Below, one piece after another: positions 54,628 to 64,000 of a stretch of 64,000 nt of DNA. The translations under genes and the position numbers were made by a program. The notes below the pieces were generated by a model, which had not been told where the DNA came from, searched no databases, and saw only the letters and a list, made by a program, of their open reading frames with translations. The DNA lies in NCBI GenBank assembly GCA_014529385.2, contig CM043942.1, positions 50,484,774-50,548,773 of the forward strand, written 5' to 3'. Positions within the stretch are counted from its first letter, which is position 1. Each line of letters opens with the position of its first letter. This DNA comes from Adiantum capillus-veneris. Taxonomy: Eukaryota; Streptophyta; Polypodiopsida; Polypodiales; Pteridaceae.

Positions 54628-54951
54628 TCTCACAACACACACACACACAAGGAGGTGAAGAAGAAGAAGATGGAGATGGAGGGATGGCAAGAGCACTCTT
54701 CTATTGCACAAATGAGAGAATGAGTGAATTTTAGGTTTAGTTGGCTTTTATATGAGCTCACCCCATTCACACTTGGGCGCCCATGCTTAGCCAACTAATC
54801 CCTTGAATGTCCCAGTTAGAGTGCGCCTCTCATCGGCGATCACTCTTACCCTTTTCCTATTGGTCCGACAAGCCCGGTACCTGACTCTACCAAATACATA
54901 ATACACGTCCGTCGTAGGTGATGGGGTGTCCTTGAGCCGTGAGGGTTAACA
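54345..54951 (-). repeat. 5' LTR of Gypsy G
   Basis: 607 bp, minus-strand TGTTAACCCTCACGG...GGAGCGCACA. Contains (CT)n at about 54582-54624 and (AC)n near 54634-54649. Followed on the plus strand by TSD TCCTT (54952-54956). It shows the sequence of the site into which H was inserted in the other LTR. Confidence 0.92.
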
Positions 54952-54956
54952 TCCTT

Positions 54957-56430
54957 CGACAGATATGTGGCTTTGGCTATATAAAAAGAGAGCAAAAATT
55001 GAGCAAGAGAGAATCTTATGCTTAGAATAAAGGATAAAACTCAATTTTTGATGCTTATAAAGGGTGACAATTGTGTTATCAAATATCTGGAAGGTTCCCT
55101 AAAGCTCTAGATCCAAAAAACAAAGGAGAATATAAGAAGACAAAGGAAACAAACTTGTAAGATTGAAAATGAAACAAAACTAAAGAAAACAATGAAACTA
55201 GGACTGGACGAGTTTGGAGAAACACAATGGACCAAGGTTAAGAGAAGTAAGAAGTACAGAGAGCTTAAGAAAACTCTCAAGGAGGTATGGACAATAGAAG
55301 TAGAAAGTGGAGAAGAAGAATATAAGAAAAATGAGGACAAAATGAGTGTTCCTTCCCACTACAAAAAATTCACTATACAAGATCGGAGGGTAGTAATGAT
55401 GCAACCTCTACGAGAGCGAAAGGACAAGGAGTCCTACGATGGGCCCTAGAATACAAATAAAATAGACTTGGTAGGGCTAGGAGAAGAACCACGACCAGCC
55501 TACATAGCAATTGATCCAAGTCCGAAAGAGGAGGAAAATCTTGTAAGTCTTCTCAAGGAGTACAAGGACGTGTTTGCTTGGTCATATAAAGACCCGGAAG
55601 GGGTAGATCCTACGATATGCCAACACACAATCCCCTTAAAGCCCGATGCAAAACCTAGTTGGTAGAGACCTTACACGTACAATGATACATTTGCTAAGCG
55701 CATCAAAGACGAGACTGATAAATTAAAGGAGACGAAGTTTATCTACAAGATAGAACACACCGATTGGGTATCTCCCATTGTGGTAGTGCCTAAGAAGAAT
55801 GGAAAACTATGAGTGTGTGTGAATCTAAAGAAGGTTAATGCCACCACGATAAAGGATAATTATAACTTACCTATTCGTAACCATGTCTTAGAATGAGTGA
55901 CAGGTAAGCGGGCGTACTCCTTCTTAGATGGATACTCATAATATAACCAACTCGTAATTGCTCTTGAAGATCAATACAAGATAGATTTTGCCATGGAATG
56001 GGGAATATGTGCATATAGGGTGATGCATTTTGGCTTGAACAATACCCCAGCAACGTTTCACACCTTGATGGCACATGCCTTTAAGGAATACTTAAGTATT
56101 TTCTTGAAAGTTTACATGGACGACTTATGTGTGCATTCTCTCTTGAGAGATGAACATACATAGCACCTAAGAAAAGTATTGGAGAAGTGCCAAACTTATA
56201 GAATTTGTCTCAACCTAGAAAATTGCATATTCATGGTTAGACATGGCAGGATCCTGGGACATATTGTCTTAGAGAACGGTATATCTACCGACTTGGACAA
56301 GATAAAAGAACTTGTGGAACTGCTTAGACCAAACAATGCAAAGAAATTTCATTTCTTTATTGGACATTGTGGTTACTATGGAGGTTTATACACATGTATG
56401 CAGTTATTGCCCAACCCTTGTACAGACTTA
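54957..56430 (+). pseudogene. Gypsy I pol: pre-RT and reverse transcriptase (decayed)
   Basis: Plus strand. Pre-RT from about 55017 ('MKLGLDEFGETQWTKVKRSK', 'ERKDKESYDGP', 'VSLLKEYKDVFAWSYKDP'), then RT with scattered stops: 'IEHTDWVSPIVVVPKKNGKL', 'YSFLDGYS', 'HFGLNNTPATFHTLM', and an intact 'VYMDDLCVHS' (Asp pair 56119-56124), then 'CIFMVRHGRILGHIV'. It resembles G's RT more than those of C or D. No LTR or TSD found: a truncated relic. Stops at about 55447, 55663, 55810, 55895 and 55939. Confidence 0.82.
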
Positions 56431-58500
56431 TAGTGGCCTTTGTATGGACGAATGAGTGTGAGGACTCATTCAAAAAATTGAAGAAAGCACTTATATATGC
56501 TTCAATGCTGAAAGCACCTGATGGGGGAAAAATCTTTCATGTTCATATTGATGCTTTGGCATTTGCTATTGGATGCATTTTGGCTCACCCAGGAGATGGA
56601 AAAATGGATTTCCAGTCTGCTATGCAAGCAGGCAGCTTAATAGTGCTGAAAAGAACTACACCACCACGGAATGAGAGGGGCTTGGGACGATATATGCTGT
56701 TAAGAAATTTTGACATTATCACCTTGAAACACGTTCATGTTTTTTACCGATCATCAAGCCCTCCTATACCTCGTAAACAAACCATGCAATACCAAAGAAT
56801 TGTTCGATGATTCATCATATTGCTAGAGTTTGATTTTATCATCATGGTCAAAAAAGGAAAGATGCATCTACGAGAAGATCATCTTTCTAGATTACCAAAT
56901 GGGGAAGCTCCAGAAGGGGTAGATGATGACATGTCTGACACATATCTTTTCAACATTGAAATGATACCAAAGTGGTCGGAGGAGAAAGTCCATATACTAT
57001 CATATGGAGGAGAGTTTAATAAAACAAGGTAGGAATGTAAAAGACGAATGATTCTACACGCAAGACATTTAAATTACTTGGTGGACGTTTGTATCATTTA
57101 GGACTCAACAACACCTTACGATTATGCATAAGTCCGAGGAGTAAAAATGTTATCTTGTGGAAGCACATGTTCAAGGCTTAGCATTTCATTGCTCTCAAAT
57201 GAAGACATACCAATGCCTGAAACAGTTAGGAGATTATTGGCCAATTATGAAAATTGATGTTCATATACGTCACCCAATGTGCAGCCTGTAGGACAAAACC
57301 ATGGGTAGAAAATGCTACATTGTTTCAGTAACAATTGCACCAAAATGGAGCCAGTACATAATTGACTACCTAACAACGAGCAAGTTTCCTAAAAATACCT
57401 CTAAGGCACAACAAAGAGCTATAGAAATCGAGGTTCAAGAGTTCACACTAATTGAAAATCAATTGTATAAGAGAGGAAAAGACAATCAGCTTAAGATATG
57501 TGCAATTGAAGAGATGTACTTGCAAATCCTAGGGCAAGCACATGGAGGAATCAGTGGAGTCCCATTTCTTGGGGGACAAGACGATAAAAAATGTCTTAAC
57601 CGTGGGAATATGGTGCCTACATTGTACATGAAAAGCTGCTGAATACGTAAAGAGATTTGATTCTTGTCAGCATACCAGGTCCCAATAAGGAGAGATGAGA
57701 TGCCCTTACGGCCAATGATGGAAGCCAGAGAATTTTTGCTAAGTGGGGCATAGATTTTGTTGGACCAATTTCACCTCCGCTTATCTCACTCCCAATATAT
57801 CATTGTGGCTATAAACTATCTCACAAAATGGGCTGAAGCAAAGGCCACACAAAAAGCGGATGCAAGGACCACTGCATAGTTTCTATATAAAAATATATTT
57901 GTTAGATATGGCCTACCCATAGAATTTTTAAGTGGATCATGGCACACATTTCATTAGTGAAGTCATTGAAAACCTTTTAGATGGATTCATGGTAGTTCAC
58001 AAGAAGTTTGTGCCATATCATCCACAAGCAAATGGATAGTTGAAAGCTACAAACAAAACTCTATGCACTGTCTTGACCAAAATAGTGTCTAATTCGCAAA
58101 CCGATTGGGATCACAAGTTACACTCTACGTTGTGGGCTTATAGAGTAGCCTACAAAACCTCTATTGGAACAACACTATACAACATGGACTTAACGCTATC
58201 TTGCCTATGGAATTCCTGATCCCAACACTATGGGTAGCTAAACAACTTGAATGGACGGGCCATGAATTATCTTCAAGCCTAGAGGACCTTGAAAAGCTGG
58301 ATGAGCTTTGCTTAAAAGCTATAGATTCTATCTATGCTCTAAAAAGAAGGCAAAAAGAATTTTTCAATAAGCATGTACGCTCGAAAGAGTTTAAAACAAG
58401 AGACTATGTCCTGGTTTATACATTGCAACAACATGCTAAGAAACTTATAAAGCGAGGGATGGGACCCTTTGTGAATTATCACCAAGTGGTGCCATAAAGC
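56431..58500 (+). pseudogene. Gypsy I RNase H and integrase (decayed)
   Basis: RNase H remnant 56367-56810 ('ECEDSFKKLKKALIYASMLK', 'GKIFHVHIDALAFAIGCILA'), then 'KGKMHLREDHLSRLPNGEAP' (connection), a spacer with 'YIIDYLTTSKFPKNTSKAQQ', a lost HHCC finger, and integrase pieces from about 57730 ('GIDFVGPISPP', later 'LHSTLWAYRVAYKTSIGT'-like sequence in broken frames). The C-terminal part is 58201-58497 ('LKRRQKEFFNKHVRSKEFKT', 'DYVLVYTLQQHAKKLIKRGM'). Too many stops to count reliably. Order RT-RH-IN is Gypsy. Confidence 0.75.
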
Positions 58501-58599
58501 TTCTCATCTTTACAGCAACAGACCTTAGTCTATATGCTCTTATTGCACAAGATGCTAGCTTTGATCAAAATCGAGTAAGAGATTTTGAAGCCAGATTCA

Positions 58600-61565
58600 A
58601 TGTGACACATCATTAAGAATGGTTCTCTACGTATTCACATACTGGTGGGTGGCAGAGTGAAGCTTGATGATGCCTATGAGCTCACAATACATGGTGCTAG
58701 AGACATCAAGCTAGTCATGCAAAATGGCACATAATTCATAGTCAAAAATGTTAGACATGTTCCCAGGTCAACAAAATGTTTTGTATCTACTCGTCAACTT
58801 GATGACTTGGGGCACAACCACCAATTCAGAACGCAAATTTTGTGATTTTTAGGGGTTTAAAACATGGAACGCTTTACTCTATGTTTGTTTTGTGTGTAAA
58901 AGAGGATTGTATATCCATAGATGAGCTTCCGTCTACTGAGTTATGGCATATCCAAGTAGACCATATGAGCCAAAAGGGAATGAAAACACTAGCTCATTTT
59001 GGTTACTTTCCTGTGTGAAGTTATTCTGACTTTTCTATATGTGAGCACTCCATTTCTGGTAAACAAACTAGGACCACCTCATCCCCATTGAATAGGAAGT
59101 GTATGCAGCCACTAGAGCTTGTGCATAGCAACATTTACAATCCTATGTAGACCAAGTCTCTAGGGGGAGCTAGCTATTTTGTGATTTTCATAGATGATTC
59201 CACTAGGAAGGTGTGGGTTGTCCTTTGCGATATGAGGATCGGGTCTTCTCTACTTTCGAGAAATTCTTAGCACTAGTAGAAAATCAATCTGGAAAGAAGT
59301 TTACTACAACTTGAGGATTGATAATGGTGGAGAATGTGTCTCCAAGGATTCAATAATTTCTATAGTAAGAGAGGTATTAAGAGGCAGCTTAGTGCACATT
59401 ACACACCTAATCACAATGTAATTGCAGAAAGGATGAATCATACAATCAAAAGCGAGTCACAACCATGCTTTCTATGGAAAATTTGACTCAAACCTTTTGA
59501 GAAGAGGTAGTATTGGCAACAGTACATATTATGAATCAATCACCTAGTATGCCATTGAATTAATAGATTCTAGAGTATTTGCGGTTTGGAAAGAAACCAC
59601 ATTATGATCATTTGCGTGTCTTTGGATGTGAGGCATATGCACATGTGCCCAAAGAACTTCGAAAAAAACTAGACCCAAAGTCACACAAGTGAATTTTCCT
59701 TAGTTATGGTGTAGATGGAGGGATGGGATATCATCTTTGGCACCCAAAATCTTGCAAAGTAATTCACAGTTCACATTTAATCTTCAATGAGTCAAAAATG
59801 CACAAAAAAACCTATCAAAGAGGTTGAGTATAGAAAAGTCACATTTAGGTTATTCCCTCATATTCTGTGAAAACTCAGAAGCCTAGTGATGTACCTTCTA
59901 CTAGTAGAGCCCCAATTGATAGGGCAAAGAGCAATTATTAGGCCTTGAGGTGATCTACTAGATCCTCATATTGACCTTAGCGATTTTAGCCAAGGTCGGG
60001 GGCTATGTCATGCTGTTTGATTATAGTGAGCCATCTTGTTACAAAGAAGCCATGCAAATGGATGACAAGGTCTAGTGGGAGTAGTCCATTCAATCTGAGT
60101 GCAACTTGATTGTCACTAATGAGACATTGGACTTAGTTAAATTTCTATAAGGCAAGCATACCTTACCTTGCAAATGTGTAAAAGTTTACATCAAATAATC
60201 CACAGTCTAAGTACAAGACTCGATTGGTTGCTAAGGGATTCAACCAATAGAAGGGAGTTGATTTTGACAAAAACTTCTCGCCCATAGTTAGGATGACTAC
60301 ATTGCATATAGTGCTTGGCCTAGTAGCCATTGAGGACATGGAACTTGTCCAAATAGATGTGAAGATAGCCTTTCTTCATGGGGATCTAGAAGAGGATGTT
60401 TACATGAAGCAACCTGAAGGTTTTGAACACCCTAGTAGGGAGGATCTTGTATGCAAACTCAAGAAAACACTTTGTGGCTTAAAACAGGGTTCAAGGCAAT
60501 GGTATCAAAATTTTGATGCATTTATGCGGTCCAAGGGTTTTAGAAGGAGTCAAGAGGATCACTACTTGTATACACAGAAACTTAGTGATGGTTCTTTGGT
60601 CATTCTCATTTTGTATGTAGATGACATGCTCATTGTAGGAAAGTCCATTGAGGAGATTTCCAAATTAAAGCAAATATTGAACAAAAACTTTGATATGAAG
60701 AATTTGGGTGAAGCAAATCATTTTCTTGGTATGAGTATCAAGAGAGACAAGAAAAGAAGCATTCTTATCACGTGAATCGTATATCCACAAGGTCTTACAA
60801 CATTTCAATATGCAGGGGGGGAAGACAGTGAATAACCCACTACCATCATATTTGAAACTTAGCAAGGAAGATTCTCCTATGTCGGATGCTAATAGAGCAA
60901 AAATGGCAAGTGTGCCATACTCTTTGGCTGTAGGCAATCTAATGTATGATATGGTAGCTACAAGGCCAAACATTGAATTTGCAGTGGGAGTGGTTAGTTG
61001 ATATATGGCTAATTGTACGCTTCAGTAATGGTGATGCATCTATTGTTGGTTACACAGATGCAGATTATGCGGGTTGCAGAGACAATAAGAGATTTAAGTT
61101 TGGCTACATTTTCGTAATGTAGGAGGGGCCATTTCTTGGAGGTCATCTCTCCAATATTATATGTCTTCTTCCACAATAGAGGCTGAGTACGTTGTAGTGT
61201 CAAATGCCAACAAGGAAGCTATATGGTTGGCTCATCTAGTGGGAGATCTAGACATTTAGTAGGTTTCAATTTTTCATTGTGATAGTCAGAGTGCCATTGC
61301 TTTGGCAAGAAGTTAAAACACATTGAGGTGAGGTAACATCTCATTTGAGATGCATTGACGAATAAGAGTTTGGAGCTTGTTAAGATACACATTGATGAAA
61401 ACGTAGCAAATTCTCTACGATGAAGAGCCTAGCTACGGAGCATTTTGTAATGTGCATCGATTTAATGGGTGTAGGATGAGCAAATTTGAATAAGGGTGAA
61501 GCTGGCGTGCTTCATGGATGTACATACTAGTTTTAGTCACCACTTACAATCACATTGGACTTTAA
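58600..61565 (+). pseudogene. Copia J pol, 5'-truncated and decayed
   Basis: Plus strand. Begins inside the protease/pre-integrase linker ('LDDAYELTIHGARDIKLVMQ', 'KCFVSTRQLDDLGHNHQF'). GAG-pre-integrase ('SYGI', 'MSQKGMKTLAHFGYF'), integrase pieces ('FVIFIDDSTRKVWVV', 'AERMNHTIK', 'HLRVFGCEAYAHVPKELRKK'), then a clean RT frame 60293-60775: 'MELVQIDVKIAFLHGDLEED', 'KKTLCGLKQGSRQWYQNFD', 'ILYVDDMLIVG' (Asp pair 60620-60625), 'MKNLGEANHFLGMSIKR'. RNase H remains ('STIEAEYVVVSNANKEAIWL'). Gag, the protease active site and the 5' LTR are missing. Order IN-RT-RH is Copia. Confidence 0.85.
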
Positions 61566-61840
61566 GTGGGAGATTTTTGGGTAAAGGCCTTGTAGCTGGC
61601 TGCCTGGACACCCCCTACCCTCACTAACTCACTAACCCTTGTATTCCTTCTACATACAAAAAGAATAAAGGTGACACAAACAAACATTGGCTGTGTGTTT
61701 CCCCCAAAGGCTTGGTCTCTCTCCTCTCCTCTTCTCCTTCCCCCTTCCTGCATGCACACTAGCACGGGGATCCACTCCCCTCACTAGTGATCTAAGATCT
61801 TAGATAGAGCAAACGACTCTGGTCACACTTGGAGCCAAAA
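61566..61840 (+). repeat. Probable 3' LTR of Copia J
   Basis: Starts after a PPT-like 'aagtgggag' (61563-61571) with a changed TG end ('ttttgggtaaaggcc'). Contains an AATAAA-like signal near 61664 and a C/T-rich stretch. There is no partner LTR in the window, so both borders are uncertain. Confidence 0.45.
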
Positions 61841-63180
61841 TAGATTTGGGTAAGGATGAAGTTTGGACATCTAAACCAGCAACAAAGAAGCAAAAGCTCA
61901 TCAAAAAGTTATGGGATCAGCTTAGTGCTCGGAGTTAGTAAGAAAATTGCCGCCACATCAATAGTTGAGAAAACAACGGAATCTACTTTTGAAAAAGCTC
62001 TTGGAACATTCGAGGCAATAGTAATTGTGTTGCAAGGCACCAACCCAAAGACTTCAATTAGATTGTAGAAGAGTCCAAAGCACCTCTAAACAACCCATTG
62101 TTGTCACCTCCACTATCATTGAAACATCAATGGATAGGTTATAGGCACTCTAAATGAATAAACTGGTAGAAAGTAGGGTCATGGACACATCTTGGAAGCT
62201 ACCAGTTTCATATAAAGGCCTAGTAATTACATACAAAGTTGATAAGTTAGATCCAAAGACTATTACAAATAGCTATGTAGTGATGATCCATACGGGTTGG
62301 AACACTATAGTAAATTCCATTGATTAGATGATGCAAGCCTAGACTTCTATCAAGCAATGTCTGACATAACCTGTATTGAGGCGAAATTGGAAAGAGAGGT
62401 CCTCAAGTCTGAAAAACAAAGGAAAGAGATCATTTCAAAGAAAAGAATATTTAAGTAATGTAGAATGTAGACACGAGAAGGATCACAATACCATCAAGGC
62501 ACTTCAACAATAGGTGGAATAGATAAAGACCCAAAACTCCACTCTGAGTGCGGATAAGTGGAGACTAACCAAGGATATGAGTATGGAGAGGGTGCAGTTA
62601 GACCAAAAGAATACTTATAGTCTGCAATAGTTTAAAGGAATTGCATATTGTATTGAAATATCCTCAATAAATGCATTTACCAATCCATGGAGGATATATC
62701 TGATACTGATGGAAATCTCACTTTGAATTTTGAAGACTTGGAAAATCGGGTGATTACATAAAGGAGGATTCAAAAGAGAAAACTTTAGTTTATACTGTCA
62801 CGTTTGCCAATGAAGCCCTCATTGAACATCTAACTCACAATGTGGATGAGGATAAATAAGATGAAGATGATGAGTAGGATAAAGATTAGGGAGACTGGGG
62901 CGAGAGTTTTAGATAAGAAGGATGATGACGATGTCCAATCCCCTCCACCTCGTCCAGCTATTGTGGGTATTGTGGGTATTGTGGGTAGCCTGGAAGGATG
63001 TGTTGAATGAGTGTCAAAAATGAAAGACGACTAATCAACTTCAAAGAAATGATGACGCAATGGTAGAGCCAGATTGGCATGCTTATTAAGTATACCAATG
63101 AATTGCTCCAATTCTCATGAAAGCCTCAAAAATCTTGCAACAAAGCAAGCTCTGAACTCCAATTTAGAGAGATGGCAGCT
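61841..63180. other. Unassigned decayed sequence with possible coiled-coil ORF remnants
   Basis: Plus-strand open stretches ('SKSSSKSYGISLVLGVSKKI' at 61856-62068; 'CIEAKLEREVLKSEKQRKEI' near 62370-62440; acidic 'FEDLENRVIT' near 62740) look like parts of a charged coil-rich protein, broken by many stops. No family recognised; it may be retroelement-derived. Confidence 0.35.
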
Positions 63181-63189
63181 CCTTTCATA

Positions 63190-64000
63190 GTTTTCTTTTC
63201 TCTTTGAACCTCACCTTCTTTTGTTGAGGTTCTTCTTGGTGTGTAGCTATCGCTTCTTCTTCATCTCTTCAATTCTTGCTTGCCTTTCCTCATTGTCCAA
63301 GATCTCACTGCTATGAGCTTCATGAGAGCTTTCTGCAGATTCTTCGTCTTAACTTTATATACTCTCTTTGATGACCGTGTGGTTCTGAGAGAAGGTTGGG
63401 AGGAAAACAATCCATGTGTTCTGATGTGGGTCTGGCGTCAAATTGTCGGTCATGCCAATAGCATGAGATGCTATTCTTGTTAGTACTTCAAGCACGTCTA
63501 GATATATGTGATTTTACCTTATTTCTTTGTTCTTTGTGCCTTGAGCATTGTGAGCACATATTGCGCATGATCAATTGGCTGCTTGGTTGTTGACCTCAAC
63601 ACTTGGGTGAAGGTGATCGCAACCGCATGGTTTGGGTAGTGTACCGTGGTAGTCTCTTTGATAAAAAGTGGAAGTGTTGATGGTATAGGCGTGTTGTTTC
63701 TTCCACTTGCCTTTGGGTCAAGTCGAAAAAGGTTACAACAGCAGTCTCCTTGGTGAATGTGCCTGTTGTCTTTCTGTTTCGGGCCCGCATCATCATACCT
63801 TCAATTGGCAGCTTCAGTGCCTTACCACTATCTCTTTGGTGATTACTAATTCAAATTTTTTCCCTTGTTGGTCAGTGATTTGGGCTGACCCATCCTCTTT
63901 GATTGTGGACAGTAGCTCATATGCTTCCTGGAAATCTACACCGCATGGTTCCTGGTCGTATAAGTCCCTGAGGCCAGCCTTTAGTTGGCTTCTTTTGTGT
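63190..64000 (-). pseudogene. Second partial copy of the element F ORF (N-terminal part)
   Basis: Minus strand, homologous at nucleotide and protein level to about 39270-40060: 'RARNRKTTGTFTKETAVVTF', 'LTQRQVEETTRLYHQHFHFL', and further right the counterparts of 'GQKVEVSITKEIVAEALKLP' and 'YDQEPCG'. It is diverged, frameshifted and truncated on the left near 63190. The right end runs out of the window. Two copies show that F's ORF belongs to a repeat family and is not a single-copy gene. Confidence 0.7.

Larger units (their letters stand above)
40192..54951 (-). mobile_element. Ty3/Gypsy LTR retrotransposon G (minus strand), internally deleted
   Basis: 5' LTR 54345-54951, PBS, gag, protease, partial RT, and a 3' LTR in two pieces (40192-40235 and 46475-47008) split by element H. 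TSD TCCTT at 40187-40191 and 54952-54956 is perfect, confirming that the distant LTR pieces belong together. LTR ends on the minus strand are TGTTAACC...GCGCACA. RNase H and integrase are missing: RT runs straight into the 3' LTR at about 47008, which also lacks its first ~12 bp, so one deletion removed all of this. Many frameshifts; inactive. Confidence 0.9.

Noticed and set aside
54957-55060. Element F ORF continuing beyond G on the minus strand ('SFYIAKATYLSKE')
   Set aside because: The frame would join across G's TSD, but a stop lies right at the join and the plus strand here reads as Gypsy I pre-RT. Too short to decide.
61566-62068. Copia J and the following frame as one transcription unit
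   Set aside because: A PPT-like run and an LTR-like segment separate them, and the downstream frame shows no Copia domain.

Overview
The window looks like a repeat-dominated stretch of plant nuclear DNA. I find no intact host gene. Nearly all recognisable coding sequence is LTR-retrotransposon gag-pol of the Copia and Ty3/Gypsy superfamilies. There are also remnants of a protein-kinase-like gene, a long-TIR DNA element, one MITE and an uncharacterised charged, coiled-coil ORF family. The elements and their tRNA-derived primer sites are plant-type. The lineage (possibly a fern or other seedless plant) is a guess and is not proved by the sequence.

Layout. 1-1.6 kb is AT-rich and holds a degenerate tandem array. 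1.47-13.3 kb is a minus-strand, kinase-like pseudogene split by two full-length plus-strand Copia elements: A (1637-6814, one uninterrupted ORF, near-identical LTRs) and B (7907-13184, one 1-nt frameshift). Both have perfect 5-bp target-site duplications (TSDs). 13.3-18.5 kb is mostly unassignable, with an LTR/PBS relic and a second copy of the degenerate array in inverted orientation.

18.6-55 kb is a deeply nested pile. An old minus-strand locus F (LTR 18.59-18.99 kb, long coiled-coil ORF) is split by Gypsy C (19985-37779). C is split by Gypsy D (25626-35113). D is split by a 2-kb LTR-like element E (29095-31107), and its 5' LTR carries a 288-bp MITE. Just upstream of F's N-terminal half sits minus-strand Gypsy G (40192-54951), whose 3' LTR is split by H (40236-46474). 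H is a 6.2-kb element with about 20-bp terminal inverted repeats, and it contains a tandem array of long, nearly perfect hairpins with poly-G tracts. 55-58.5 kb is a decayed plus-strand Gypsy pol (I), 58.6-61.8 kb a decayed plus-strand Copia (J), and 63.2-64 kb a second partial copy of the F ORF on the minus strand.

The nesting gives a relative chronology: F, then C, then D, then E and the MITE; and F, then G, then H. Where an insertion split a reading frame (A, C, D, E), removing the element plus one TSD copy rejoins the frame, which fixes the boundaries well. A and B are probably the youngest. No rRNA, tRNA or CRISPR features were seen.
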